NCBI GenBank assembly: GCA_021825925.1 | Contig: JAKAFP010000010.1 | Coordinates: 1-64,000, forward strand | Length of the DNA: 64,000 bases | DNA from: Chloroflexota bacterium | Lineage (GTDB): Bacteria; Chloroflexota; Anaerolineae; Anaerolineales; Anaerolineaceae | Direction of reading: 5' to 3' | Part shown: positions 8,772 to 18,262 of the stretch, one piece after another | How positions within the stretch are numbered: position 1 is the first letter of the stretch | Layout of the letters: each line of letters opens with the position of its first letter | Program-made: the position numbers and the translations under genes | Notes under the pieces: generated by a model | What the model saw: the letters and a program-made list of their open reading frames with translations, nothing else | Told to the model about the DNA's origin: nothing | Databases searched by the model: none

Positions 8772-10130
8772 TCAGGGTAAAACAGCCGTCACTGGACCGG
8801 CTGGATCGGTTTCTGGTTGGGCCCTTTTTTTCTTATTGCGCAAGATATTCACACACATAATTACTTCCAGCAGCAGCACCCAGATATATTTATTGCGGAT
8901 GAATGGCAGGTCCTGACTGATATAAGCAGGAGAACGGCTCAGCATGATCAGTACACCGATCAAAAGTAAAACCTGGATAAGGTCAAGCCAGGAAAATTTC
9001 TGCAGAAATTGTCTAATGACCAACCCAAACAGAAGGATGATCGCCACTCCGAAAATCACCAATTTGTAATCAATGCTCACAGTAGGCAACAGGCTCATCA
9101 AAGGTACGGTGACCATAAAAAATAAAACCGCATTCGGGGTGGTGTATTTTCTTAAAACAATACTGATGCAGGTAATCCCCCACATCACTAAAGGAAGCAG
9201 GAATGTAGTCGCCCACATGACGAAGAACGTACCTGATAGGTATTTGTCATCAGTTTTATCAATACCTACAGTAAACGAATAAGCTGAATGGTTGCCCGCA
9301 CTGGAATACGCATTTCCGAGCCCCGCACCACCCCCACCTGCGGTAAGTGATTTGAAGAACTCCCAGGCCATGTTCGGCCCCAAACAAAAAAGGAAAGCAA
9401 CGTTGACCAATATGGCGGGCAAAATAAGCTTTTTGCCATGTTTGAACAATAACAGAGGAAACAAGACCAGAGGGTAAATTTTTAAATGTACTGCAACAGA
9501 CAAAACGATCACTTGCAGCCAGACGTTATTTGGGCGCTTGGTTAATAGCCACAGCGTCAACACACATAAAAACATGACCAGAATATCAGTATTTCCACGT
9601 TCAATGCCATAAAGGAAGAAATAACTGCTAAAAATATAAATGGCTGTGAAAAAAAACAGGCATAAAGAAATGATGTTTACCGTGGTTTCAGCCAGACCCA
9701 GATCTGATAACAGGTAACGTTTCACCATTAAAACCGCCATTAATAAACAGGCAAGGTTTGCAATGATCAAAATCACAACGTGGATGGCGTATGCCGTTGA
9801 AAATTTAAAGAGAACAAAGGGAACATAAAGAAGTGCCACCAGGGGTGGATAAAAACTGTCATAATTGCCGGTTTCGCCGATGCTGGTGAAATGGCTTTGA
9901 ACCAGGTAATAAGCCGGACGGTAATATCCAACTCGAAAATCATTGCCCGATGGGGGGTAAGTAGGAAATATTCTGGCATCATGATAAGACCAGGTGCCTG
10001 GTTCGAAATGCGACGTGACGTTGTTTAATATAAAAACCAATAAAAAACCCGCCATGAGTAGGGTGATCATGACGAAAACCCTGTAATTGGGATCTGTTTT
10101 CAGTTTTTCGATCACGCTGTTTTTTTTCAT
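8772..10130 (-). CDS. GT87 (DUF2029) family membrane glycosyltransferase
   Basis: Polytopic membrane protein of 452 aa resembling the GT87/DUF2029 family, the polyprenyl-phosphate-mannose-dependent mannosyltransferases known from actinobacteria. Residues 21-40 form the first helix. A periplasmic loop with several aromatic residues and acidic positions follows (YHDARIFP, RVGYYRP). The signature region GIERGNTD and then LKIYPLVLFPLLL are seen mid-protein. About eleven helices are predicted by eye, with a short polar C-terminus. The adjacent GT2 gene could supply its lipid-linked sugar donor. The acceptor glycan is unknown. Confidence 0.75.
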   Translation of the reverse strand: MKKNSVIEKLKTDPNYRVFVMITLLMAGFLLVFILNNVTSHFEPGTWSYHDARIFPTYPPSGNDFRVGYYRPAYYLVQSHFTSIGETGNYDSFYPPLVALLYVPFVLFKFSTAYAIHVVILIIANLACLLMAVLMVKRYLLSDLGLAETTVNIISLCLFFFTAIYIFSSYFFLYGIERGNTDILVMFLCVLTLWLLTKRPNNVWLQVIVLSVAVHLKIYPLVLFPLLLFKHGKKLILPAILVNVAFLFCLGPNMAWEFFKSLTAGGGGAGLGNAYSSAGNHSAYSFTVGIDKTDDKYLSGTFFVMWATTFLLPLVMWGITCISIVLRKYTTPNAVLFFMVTVPLMSLLPTVSIDYKLVIFGVAIILLFGLVIRQFLQKFSWLDLIQVLLLIGVLIMLSRSPAYISQDLPFIRNKYIWVLLLEVIMCVNILRNKKKRAQPETDPAGPVTAVLP

Positions 10131-10197
10131 AACAACCGCATTCCTGATATTGGTTTACTAATTTTATACTGATTATGGTCTTTCCCGGCGGTCAAAT

Positions 10198-12156
10198 TCA
10201 ATCCACAAACACGGTCATGCTGGACTTGCCTCGATTTGCCCATAACATATACGGAATGAACACGAGCGGCGCCCCGTTAACATCTTCTCCGCGGATCACC
10301 CAGGTGCCATCAAAAATGTCTGGGGCAAACATCGGCTGCAGACTTTCTGGTTTCACATTCACTGACATGATATCAATGGAGTGATCAATACTTTCAAGAC
10401 AGTAAACGATTGGTCCCCGCGTCACGGCAAATTTTCCACCACACTTTGGTAAGTGTTCATTCTGCTTGATCAACCTGATGGGCATGCCAAAGTTCAAATC
10501 AATTTCATCGTTCGCATTGAATTTTCTTGAGAGCCGCATCCATCTTGCGGAAAATAGATTCAGCCCGTTCGCGGAGGGTACTGCCGGTAGCAATGAAGAG
10601 ACGTGCACCTCAGGCTCCTGCCCATTAACCAAGATCTTACATCCTTCCGCCCAAGCCGGCAGGCGCATGACCAGGTCAAAAGTGGCGGAGTTTTCCATGG
10701 AGAAGCGCAGCTTCACCCTGTTACCCCATGGGAGTTCAGAATCCATATGTAAAATTATCTGAGGGTGTGAATCAATATTGATCTGGCTGCTCAAGTATTG
10801 GTTGATGTGGATCTCAGCATGGTCAAAACTGCAAACGTGTTTGCCAAGTGAAGCCCAGGTTCGCGAAAGGTTGGAAGGACAGCACGGAATGTCATACCAT
10901 TCTGCACGGCTGATCTTGCCATGACTGGCCAATGGATTATTGTAAAAATAAGAACAGCCGTCCCTGGCAATACCTACCGAAGCGGCGTTGTAAAGCTGCC
11001 ACTCAAATAGGTCTTCAAAAGGAGCCTCGCCGGTCAGGTTTGCCATTTCATGGCTCCAAAACATGCTGCCGAGCGCGGCACAGGTTTCAGCATAGGCCAC
11101 TTCGGGATCCAATTCATAGTCGCGTCCAAAACCCTCAGAGAGCGGCAGTGAACCGATGCCGCCGGTCACATACATGCGGCGGGTTACCATTTGCCTCCAG
11201 ATCTCGCGCAGAGGTTTTATCCGGTTCTCCTCCCCGGGGATCTGCGCCAGCATGGCTTCTGCGGTCTTCAGGTAGCAAAACCGGACGGCATGACCTTCGG
11301 CTCTTTTTTGCTCTGCAACCGGTTCATGCTGCTGGTTATATTTTCCGCTTAAGGCGCTGATCGCAAAACGCGGTCCAGCCCAAAACGGCACCACATTCTT
11401 ATTGCGTTCCGGGAGTTTGAAAGTCCCATGGTCCGGATGTTCCTGAAGCCAAATCTGGCGTTTCTTTGCCACCAGCTTCATTCGTCTGCCAGAATCCAAC
11501 ACCTGCTTGAGCATTTTAAACGGAAAAAAACGGATGGTTCCACGCCGTTCAAGAAAAGCCTTGGCTAACGCCAGATACTCGATGCGGTCCGTCACCTTCC
11601 ACAATTTGATCAATGCAATTTCAATTTCTTCATGTCCATCGGTAAATTCAGGCACAGAGTCGCTAAAATCGGTCACCAGCAGATCGGCTGCTTTTTCAGC
11701 AATCGCAAGTAATTTAGTTTCAGTGGTAGCTTCAAAATGTGAAACCGCTGCTTCAATGAGGTGTCCCAGGCAATAAAACTCGTGCTCCACCTGCAAGTCA
11801 ACCCATCTTTGGTTGGGGAAATGGATCTGGTTATAGGTATAAAGATATCCGTCAGGCTGCTGAGCCTGAGCAAGCAACTCAATAAAGTCATCCACAAGTT
11901 TTTTTAAATCCGGGTTTGAAGAATGAAACATTATGCGCGAAGCTGCATCCAACCATTTGTAGGCGTCAGAATCCGAGAAGAAAAACCCTTCTCGGAATCC
12001 GGTTTTCAAACCTGCGGCAATGCGAAAATTATCAATACAGCGTGTGGATTCGAGCATTTTCCACTGATAAAAAATGGCTTGCTCAGCATTCAGTTTTTGT
12101 TTGTCAGCCCAAAATCCACCGGTAATGGTCACGTCATTAAGCTTCGGTTCTCTCAT
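10198..12156 (-). CDS. Glycoside hydrolase family 127-like (DUF1680), putative beta-L-arabinofuranosidase
   Basis: A 652-residue (alpha/alpha)6-barrel hydrolase of the DUF1680/GH127 type; characterised members are zinc-dependent, cysteine-nucleophile beta-L-arabinofuranosidases. The key region is present: RRMYVTGGIG, then GRDYELDPEVAYAETCA with the catalytic Glu and first zinc Cys, and IPCCPSNLSRTWASLG with the Cys-Cys pair that contains the nucleophile. No signal peptide is seen, so it acts in the cytoplasm on imported oligosaccharides or on internal glycans. It is upstream of the GT87/GT2 genes on the same strand, 67 bases away. Substrate may differ from arabinose because the family is diverse. 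Confidence 0.85.
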   Translation of the reverse strand: MREPKLNDVTITGGFWADKQKLNAEQAIFYQWKMLESTRCIDNFRIAAGLKTGFREGFFFSDSDAYKWLDAASRIMFHSSNPDLKKLVDDFIELLAQAQQPDGYLYTYNQIHFPNQRWVDLQVEHEFYCLGHLIEAAVSHFEATTETKLLAIAEKAADLLVTDFSDSVPEFTDGHEEIEIALIKLWKVTDRIEYLALAKAFLERRGTIRFFPFKMLKQVLDSGRRMKLVAKKRQIWLQEHPDHGTFKLPERNKNVVPFWAGPRFAISALSGKYNQQHEPVAEQKRAEGHAVRFCYLKTAEAMLAQIPGEENRIKPLREIWRQMVTRRMYVTGGIGSLPLSEGFGRDYELDPEVAYAETCAALGSMFWSHEMANLTGEAPFEDLFEWQLYNAASVGIARDGCSYFYNNPLASHGKISRAEWYDIPCCPSNLSRTWASLGKHVCSFDHAEIHINQYLSSQINIDSHPQIILHMDSELPWGNRVKLRFSMENSATFDLVMRLPAWAEGCKILVNGQEPEVHVSSLLPAVPSANGLNLFSARWMRLSRKFNANDEIDLNFGMPIRLIKQNEHLPKCGGKFAVTRGPIVYCLESIDHSIDIMSVNVKPESLQPMFAPDIFDGTWVIRGEDVNGAPLVFIPYMLWANRGKSSMTVFVD

Positions 12157-12188
12157 CGCAGCGTCCTTTTTGTGAAAATTGCATTGCC

Positions 12189-12215
12189 TTGATTTTAGTC
12201 ATTTTACAATATAAT
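12189..12215 (+). promoter_or_regulatory. Probable promoter of lpdA
   Basis: TTGATT (12189-12194) and TATAAT (12210-12215) are separated by 15 bp, slightly short. It lies in the divergent gap between the GH127 gene and lpdA. The start codon is 36 bases downstream. Confidence 0.5.
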
Positions 12216-12250
12216 CAAAATCAAAATAGAATCCAAAAGTGGAGGGATCC

Positions 12251-13648
12251 ATGGAAGAATTTGATGTAGTGGTGATCGGTGCAGGCCCGGGTGGATATGT
12301 GTCTGCCATACGCTGCGCCCAACTGGGTATGACTGTAGCCATCGTGGATAAACAATGGCTGGGCGGAGTGTGTCTGAATGTGGGCTGCATTCCCTCCAAA
12401 GCACTGCTCAAGAATGCGGAAGTCGCTCATACCCTGCGCGAACGCGGAAAAGAATTCGGCTTTTCATTCGAGAACCTGAAACTGGATTACGCTGCCGCGG
12501 TAAAACGCAGCCGCCAGGTTTCTGACCGCCTTACCCGCGGCGTTGGCTTTTTGATGAAAAAGAATAATATCACCGTCATCATGGGGACAGCCAAAATTGA
12601 CCCTACTGGTAAAGTGATCGTTACCGAAACTGAAGGCGCCATCCGAGAGTTGGAAGCCAGAGACATCATTGTGGCGACCGGATCGCATCCTTCCAGCATC
12701 CCCGGCGTGGTGGTGGATGGTGAAAAAGTACTTACCTATCAACATGCCATCCTGCAAGAAAAGCTGCCTGCCTCGGTGATCATCATCGGCGCCGGCGCCA
12801 TTGGGCTGGAATTCGCCACCTTGTGGAATGCCTACGGCAGCCAGGTAACCCTGGTTGAAATGCTCGCCAACATCGCCCCCCTGGAAGATGCCGAAGTCAG
12901 TGCGGAACTGGCCAAAGCCTTTAGCAAACGCGGCATTGGGATGCATGTAAATACCCGGGTGAAATCCGTTGAAGCGACCCCCACCGGTGTTAAAGTGACC
13001 GTTGAAGGTGAAGACGGCAACCAGGTTTTGGAAGCAGAACAAGCGCTGGTCGCAACCGGATTCAAACCAAACACTTCAGATCTCGGCCTTGAAGAATTGG
13101 GCGTCGAATTGACCGAACGCAAGTTCATTGTCGTTGAAGATGATATGTCTACCAGTGTTGAGCATGTTTGGGCTATTGGCGACGTCACCGGCGAACTACT
13201 GTTGGCCCATGTGGCCTCCAGACAGGGCATCATTTGCGCCGAAGCCATTGCGCTTGAAGAGATCGAACCGATCAATTATTTATATGTGCCGCGGGCGACG
13301 TACTGCCAGCCACAAGTTGCCTCCTTTGGTCTTACTGAAGCCCAGGCTCGTGAGCGCTTTGAATCTGTCAAGGTTGGCAAGTTCCCCTTCCAGGCAGCGG
13401 GCAAAGCGCTGGGTCTTGGCGATTATGCCGGGTTTGTGAAGATCGTCATGGATGGAATGGACGATACAATCCTGGGTGCCCACATGATCGGCCCTGAAGT
13501 GTCTGAACTGCTGCCTGAATTGACCCTGGCGCAGCAAAACGGTATGACCGTTGAAGATATCGCGCGCAACATCCACGCCCACCCAACCTTGAGTGAAGCG
13601 TTGATGGAAGCAGCCGAGAGCGCTTTGGGGCGCGCCATTCACCTGTAA
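12251..13648 (+). CDS. lpdA: Dihydrolipoyl dehydrogenase
   Basis: FAD flavoprotein that reoxidises dihydrolipoamide in 2-oxoacid dehydrogenase or glycine cleavage complexes. FAD-binding GAGPGG is at residues 10-15. The redox-active disulfide pair is C41/C46 in CLNVGC. The NAD-binding loop GAGAIGLE, the second FAD strand VWAIGDVTG, and the C-terminal active-site HAHPTLSE are all present. ATG 12251 is chosen because GGAGGG lies 4 bases upstream; an in-frame GTG at 12239 overlaps that ribosome site. No E1, E2 or GCV gene is in the window, so the partner complex is encoded elsewhere. A mercuric reductase is unlikely because the C-terminal CC motif is missing. Confidence 0.94.
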   Translation: MEEFDVVVIGAGPGGYVSAIRCAQLGMTVAIVDKQWLGGVCLNVGCIPSKALLKNAEVAHTLRERGKEFGFSFENLKLDYAAAVKRSRQVSDRLTRGVGFLMKKNNITVIMGTAKIDPTGKVIVTETEGAIRELEARDIIVATGSHPSSIPGVVVDGEKVLTYQHAILQEKLPASVIIIGAGAIGLEFATLWNAYGSQVTLVEMLANIAPLEDAEVSAELAKAFSKRGIGMHVNTRVKSVEATPTGVKVTVEGEDGNQVLEAEQALVATGFKPNTSDLGLEELGVELTERKFIVVEDDMSTSVEHVWAIGDVTGELLLAHVASRQGIICAEAIALEEIEPINYLYVPRATYCQPQVASFGLTEAQARERFESVKVGKFPFQAAGKALGLGDYAGFVKIVMDGMDDTILGAHMIGPEVSELLPELTLAQQNGMTVEDIARNIHAHPTLSEALMEAAESALGRAIHL

Positions 13649-13675
13649 AAAAGATTAATTCTTAAGTTGTATTTC

Positions 13676-13725
13676 AATCCTCCTGAATGGATAATGATAA
13701 TATCGTCATCGTATTCAGGAGGATT
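13676..13725 (+). promoter_or_regulatory. Perfect 13-bp inverted repeat masking the ribosome site of the next gene, with a promoter between its arms
   Basis: AATCCTCCTGAAT (13676-13688) and ATTCAGGAGGATT (13713-13725) are exact reverse complements; the right arm contains the Shine-Dalgarno AGGAGG of the gene at 13727. Between the arms lies GATAAT (13690-13695) with a weak TTGTAT 17 bp upstream (13667-13672). RNA reading through from lpdA would fold and hide the ribosome site; RNA started from the internal promoter would lack the left arm and stay open. The pairing is seen; the regulatory consequence is inferred. Confidence 0.65.
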
Positions 13726-13726
13726 T

Positions 13727-14008
13727 ATGTATACAGATCAGGATATCGCCAATCTGGTAGCCAGAGTGCAACAACTTGAAATGCAGGCCGCCACCCGCCA
13801 GGCCGCAGGGACACCCAACATAAAAATGCTCTCTCAAAATTTTCTAACGAGAGCCTTTGCAGTGTGGGGCCACAACTTTGTCGCCAGTCTGTTGATCGGG
13901 ATTGCCATCTCTTGTGTCATGACTGTCATCGGATTGATCCTTGGTGCAGCAGTGGGTACCACTGTCATCAATTGGATCAATCAATTGATGGGATCTCTTC
14001 CACAATAA
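13727..14008 (+). CDS. Small membrane protein of unknown function
   Basis: Unrecognised 93-residue protein. The ATG at 13727 follows a strong AGGAGG; the longer frame from 13667 runs through the inverted repeat and is not favoured. Residues 1-25 look like a short amphipathic or coiled-coil segment (DIANLVARVQQLEMQ). A basic/aromatic stretch leads into one or two hydrophobic segments over residues 46-90 that are rich in Gly and Ala, ending in NQLMGSLPQ. It lies between lpdA and secA and may be co-transcribed with lpdA. The unusual leader hairpin suggests regulated translation. A role near the Sec machinery is only a guess from position. Confidence 0.65.
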   Translation: MYTDQDIANLVARVQQLEMQAATRQAAGTPNIKMLSQNFLTRAFAVWGHNFVASLLIGIAISCVMTVIGLILGAAVGTTVINWINQLMGSLPQ

Positions 14009-14065
14009 TTAATAAAAGTCATATAGTCGCTATGCTATAATCACCTTTTGATAAAAGAGGTGACT

Positions 14066-17000
14066 ATGGTTTTAAAGAAAATTGCAGGTGTTTTTGGGGG
14101 CGACCCACATAAACGCGAGATCGAGAAACTCTCTGAGATCGTGGATGAAATCAACTCATACGAAGCCGCCTATGAAGCGCTCAGTGATGAGCAGCTCAAG
14201 GCTAAAACGGATGAATTTAAAGCGCGTCTTGAGGCGGGTGAAACTTTGGACGATCTTTTGCCCGAAGCTTTTGCAGTTGTTCGCGAAGCCGGCAAACGCA
14301 CCATCGGCTTGCGTCATTACGACATCCAAATGATCGGCGGGATGACCCTGCATAAAGGTCGGATCGCGGAAATGCGCACCGGTGAAGGCAAGACCCTGGT
14401 GGGCACCCTGCCTGTTTACCTCAACGCCTTGACCGGCCGCGGCGTCCACGTGGTCACCGTCAATGATTATCTTGCCCGACGTGATGCCCGCTGGATGGCA
14501 CCGATCTACCAGTTTCTCGGCATGAGCGTGGGTGTGCTGCAAATGGCCACCCGTACCGAGAATGGCAAGAAAGCGTTCATCGTAGACCTTGAAAAAGAAA
14601 ATGCACGCGAGGACCTGCACCAGCTTACTCTGGTGGACCGCGCTGAAGCCTACAAAGCGGATATCGTTTACGGCACCAACAGCGAATTCGGTTTTGATTA
14701 TCTGCGCGACAATCTGACCATGAGCCTGGCTGAACGTGTTCAGCGCGGCCATTACTTCACCATCGTGGATGAGGTGGACAACATCCTCATTGATGAAGCC
14801 CGAACCCCGCTTATCATTTCAGGCCCTGCCTCGGATGATACCGAAGGCTATGTCAAAATGGCGCAGGTGGTACGAGCCTTGAACCCTGAAGATTATGAAG
14901 TCAATGAAAAAGACCGTCAGGTCAGCCTCACCGAGATCGGTGAAGCCCATGTGGAAGAGATCCTCGGCGAAACACTACGCGACCCTGACCGACCCGAAGA
15001 TATTACCCCCGAACAAGCCCGCTGGCTGGGCTTTCTCGAACAAGCCCTGCGCGCCCAGCACCTTTTCCGCAAGAACAAAGATTACATCGTTCAAGGCGGC
15101 AAGGTGGTCATCGTGGATGAATTCACCGGCCGTTTGATGCCCGGCAGACGCTGGTCCGAAGGCTTGCATCAGGCCGTGGAAGCCAAGGAAGGCGCTCACA
15201 TTGAACCTGAAAATGTGACCTACGCCACCATCACCATCCAGAATTATTTCCGCATGTACGAAAAACTATCCGGCATGACCGGTACGGCCCTCACCGAGGA
15301 AGAAGAGTTCCACAAGATCTACAAACTCGACGTGCTGCCCATTCCGATGAACTTGGAATACGTGGCTTCCAAGCAAAACTCGCCCCTGACCATCGTGGAT
15401 AAAAAAGATGCCAAGGGTTACAGTGTGCAGTACTACGCCAAGCGGGACGACCCCGAGAAGAAACCGGTATTCTGGAAGCGTCAGGATTTTCCAGACATGG
15501 TGTATCGCAGCGAAGAAGGCAAAATCCGCGCCATCATTCGCGAAGTGGTGCATTATTACGCGCTCGGACGCCCCCAACTGGTGGGTACCACCTCAGTGGA
15601 ACACTCTGAACGTCTCTCGATCAGACTTGGAGCAGAGAGCCTTCGCCGCTTAGCCCAAACCCTCATCATCCGCGATGCCTGGATCGAGAAAAACGACAAA
15701 TCACCGGAACTTGAGATTGCTGAACTGCAATTCCTCAACCGTCCGCTGGATGAATTGAATATTGCTGAACTCCGCCCCATTGCCAGGCAGGCAGGATTGG
15801 TCTCGACCAACCCGGAAGACCCCGAAAATCTGAAACGTTTGCTGGACATCCTTGACCTGGATGCCTCGTACGCTGAGCGGGTGAAAACAGTCCTTCAAGC
15901 CGGTGTTCCGCACAAGGTGTTGAATGCCCGCAAGCATGATGAAGAATCCCAGATCATTGCCAAAGCCGGCGCTTACGGTTCAGTGACCATTGCCACCAAC
16001 ATGGCAGGTCGTGGTGTGGATATTAAACTCGGCGGCGAACTCTCTGAAGAGATCCTGGCCGACGTTATTCGCGTGCTTGAGAAGAACGGGGTTACCGAAC
16101 CCTGGGAACTTACCAACCAGGTCAGGCTCGATCACCTGCGTGGTTTTAATGCCGATCAAATCGGTATTTATGATGAATCCGTTAAAGCCTTTATCAGTTA
16201 TTTTGACGATATGGAAAAAGTGCGTGAATTGGGCGGTCTGCACGTGATCGGCTCGGAACGCCATGAAGCCCGCCGCATTGACAATCAGTTGCGTGGACGT
16301 GCCGCCCGCCAGGGTGATCCCGGATCTTCCCGTTTCTACCTGTCGCTTGAAGATGAATTAATGCGCCTGTTCGGCGGCGTGCAGATGGAATCGCTGATGG
16401 GCCGTCTCAAGGTTGATCAGAGTCTTCCGATCGAGAGCGGCATTCTGGGCAGAATGGTCGAACAAGCCCAGGAGCGGGTTGAAGGTAACAACTTTGACAT
16501 CCGCAAGCACTTGCTGGAATATGACGATGTGTTGAACGCTCAGCGCAACCGCATCTACGGCGAACGCAACCGAACCTTTGAAAAGACCGACCTTCACGAC
16601 GATGTGATCGAACTGCTGCGTGTCGAACTTCAGGAGCGTATTCCAAAAGCCCTCAAAGACGATGAAGGCCCCTGGAAACTGCTGGCTTATCTTGAAGAGG
16701 TACAACCCTCGATGGCTTTTGAACAGGAAGGTATTAAAGCGCCTTCCTTTGGACTGCATTTGATCATCCAGGACATCCTAAACCAGCTCACTGACTTGAA
16801 TGATGAAGAAAAAGTCAAAGAAGTCTTACTCAAGATTGCAGGTGAAGGCCTTGAGACTGAAAAAGAGCACATCTTAAAGACCGCTCAAATGCTGCTTGAC
16901 AAGACCGACATGAGCATTGACCAGATCAAAGCAGAACGACTTGAGACCCTGGATACTTATTTCGAGGGTTTGGAATCTGGTGAAGTGGAAGAAGGCACCC

Positions 17001-18109
17001 AGCCGCGCCGTCCGCAGGATATTTTGGATGAATTAGCCAACCTGGTGCACACTCCGCTGCGCCTGCCCACCGATCTGCTGCGCCAGCTCCCCTCAGGTGA
17101 CGAAGATGTAAAAGCCGCAATCTCAAACCAGATCACCACCACGCTCAAATTGCTGGCCATCACCCGCACCCTGGGCGCCATCGAACGGCGTGTGGATGAC
17201 AGCCTTGAACTTAGGCCCAATCAGCTCATGGAACTGGAATGGTTTGAAATCTCCAACGGCATCATGCAGGCGGTCAGCAGTCTGCTCGAACGCCGCAACG
17301 AAAACCTGCTTTCCCCCCAAGGCCAGATCAGTCAGAACCTTGATGCCCTCTTCAGCAAGCTTGCACCAAATGATGACGACGAATATCGTTTATCAGACCT
17401 TTTGATGTTGATGGGCACCGGCAACAAAATGGGAATTGATCCACGCACCCACCAACGCGTCATGCGCAAGGTGAACTACATCAACTATACCTTCCTGGTG
17501 GCACGCATGATCCAGGATACGCCCGTAGCAGAGATCACCAACCAGATCCTCGACCACCTTGAAGAAACCCGTGAACGGCTTGAAGTTGCCTGGGGCAAGA
17601 TGGAATATGACCGCTTCAGACTTGCCGGTGTTCCGTTGATGCAGTTGGATGGCAGGATCAAAGCATCATTGATCGAAGAGTTCGGACAAGAGTATTTCGA
17701 TTTCATTGAACCCAAGATGCCTGACGAACTGAGTGATGAAGATCGCGAAGGCTTGACCGTCATCCTTGGCAAAAGGATCCAGAACGATATTTACCGCCAT
17801 ATTCTGGTGAGTGTGATCTCTGAACTGTGGGTTGAATACCTGACCCGTGTGGACGCCCTGCGTGTTTCAATCGGCCTCGAGGCCTACGCCCAGCGCGATC
17901 CGTTGGTGCAGTACAAGAGCCAGGCAGCCGAAATGTTCAAAAACCTGCTCAGCGACATCCGCGCCGGAGTGATCAGCCGCATGTTCCGCTTCCAACCCAA
18001 GCGGGCAAGTACCACCATTGACAAATCTACGCCACAGGTTGCCAGTAAAAATGCTGCCGTGATCAATGTGCAAGCCACAGATACAAAAAAGAAAAGAAAG
18101 AGACATTAA
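14066..18109 (+). CDS. secA: Preprotein translocase ATPase SecA, unusually long
   Basis: Motor ATPase that drives proteins through SecYEG. Walker A MRTGEGKT is at about residues 103-110, the DEVD box near 235, the PPXD domain follows, then MTGTALTEEEEF, NMAGRGVDIKLGG near 645, GRAARQGDPGSSRF near 745, and YDDVLNAQR near 815. The terminal conserved block YLTRVDALRVSIGLEAYAQRDPL appears only near 1257. E. coli SecA is 901 aa; this one is 1347. The extra length lies in the helical scaffold/wing region (roughly residues 830-1250), plus inserts of about 70 residues in the second motor (near 535-610) and about 50-60 after the NMAGRG motif. The C-terminus ends in KKRKRH and lacks the zinc-binding Cys motif. 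ATG 14066 follows AGAGGTG; TTG 14048 is an unlikely start. Confidence 0.96.
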   Translation: MVLKKIAGVFGGDPHKREIEKLSEIVDEINSYEAAYEALSDEQLKAKTDEFKARLEAGETLDDLLPEAFAVVREAGKRTIGLRHYDIQMIGGMTLHKGRIAEMRTGEGKTLVGTLPVYLNALTGRGVHVVTVNDYLARRDARWMAPIYQFLGMSVGVLQMATRTENGKKAFIVDLEKENAREDLHQLTLVDRAEAYKADIVYGTNSEFGFDYLRDNLTMSLAERVQRGHYFTIVDEVDNILIDEARTPLIISGPASDDTEGYVKMAQVVRALNPEDYEVNEKDRQVSLTEIGEAHVEEILGETLRDPDRPEDITPEQARWLGFLEQALRAQHLFRKNKDYIVQGGKVVIVDEFTGRLMPGRRWSEGLHQAVEAKEGAHIEPENVTYATITIQNYFRMYEKLSGMTGTALTEEEEFHKIYKLDVLPIPMNLEYVASKQNSPLTIVDKKDAKGYSVQYYAKRDDPEKKPVFWKRQDFPDMVYRSEEGKIRAIIREVVHYYALGRPQLVGTTSVEHSERLSIRLGAESLRRLAQTLIIRDAWIEKNDKSPELEIAELQFLNRPLDELNIAELRPIARQAGLVSTNPEDPENLKRLLDILDLDASYAERVKTVLQAGVPHKVLNARKHDEESQIIAKAGAYGSVTIATNMAGRGVDIKLGGELSEEILADVIRVLEKNGVTEPWELTNQVRLDHLRGFNADQIGIYDESVKAFISYFDDMEKVRELGGLHVIGSERHEARRIDNQLRGRAARQGDPGSSRFYLSLEDELMRLFGGVQMESLMGRLKVDQSLPIESGILGRMVEQAQERVEGNNFDIRKHLLEYDDVLNAQRNRIYGERNRTFEKTDLHDDVIELLRVELQERIPKALKDDEGPWKLLAYLEEVQPSMAFEQEGIKAPSFGLHLIIQDILNQLTDLNDEEKVKEVLLKIAGEGLETEKEHILKTAQMLLDKTDMSIDQIKAERLETLDTYFEGLESGEVEEGTQPRRPQDILDELANLVHTPLRLPTDLLRQLPSGDEDVKAAISNQITTTLKLLAITRTLGAIERRVDDSLELRPNQLMELEWFEISNGIMQAVSSLLERRNENLLSPQGQISQNLDALFSKLAPNDDDEYRLSDLLMLMGTGNKMGIDPRTHQRVMRKVNYINYTFLVARMIQDTPVAEITNQILDHLEETRERLEVAWGKMEYDRFRLAGVPLMQLDGRIKASLIEEFGQEYFDFIEPKMPDELSDEDREGLTVILGKRIQNDIYRHILVSVISELWVEYLTRVDALRVSIGLEAYAQRDPLVQYKSQAAEMFKNLLSDIRAGVISRMFRFQPKRASTTIDKSTPQVASKNAAVINVQATDTKKKRKRH

Positions 18110-18262
18110 TCTGGCGTAAACTTAATGCCATTAATGCCAAGCAAATCTTGGATTAATGATGTATAATAAAAAATCTATACAAGCCCATGGCAATGTTATT
18201 TTAATTGCCAGTATATAAAAGGTTTAATGGGCTAATCTCATCCATCGGAGTACAAAGATCGT

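Noticed and set aside
13667-13726. Coding start at 13667 for the small membrane protein
   Set aside because: Would run through the inverted repeat and has no ribosome site, whereas ATG 13727 has AGGAGG.
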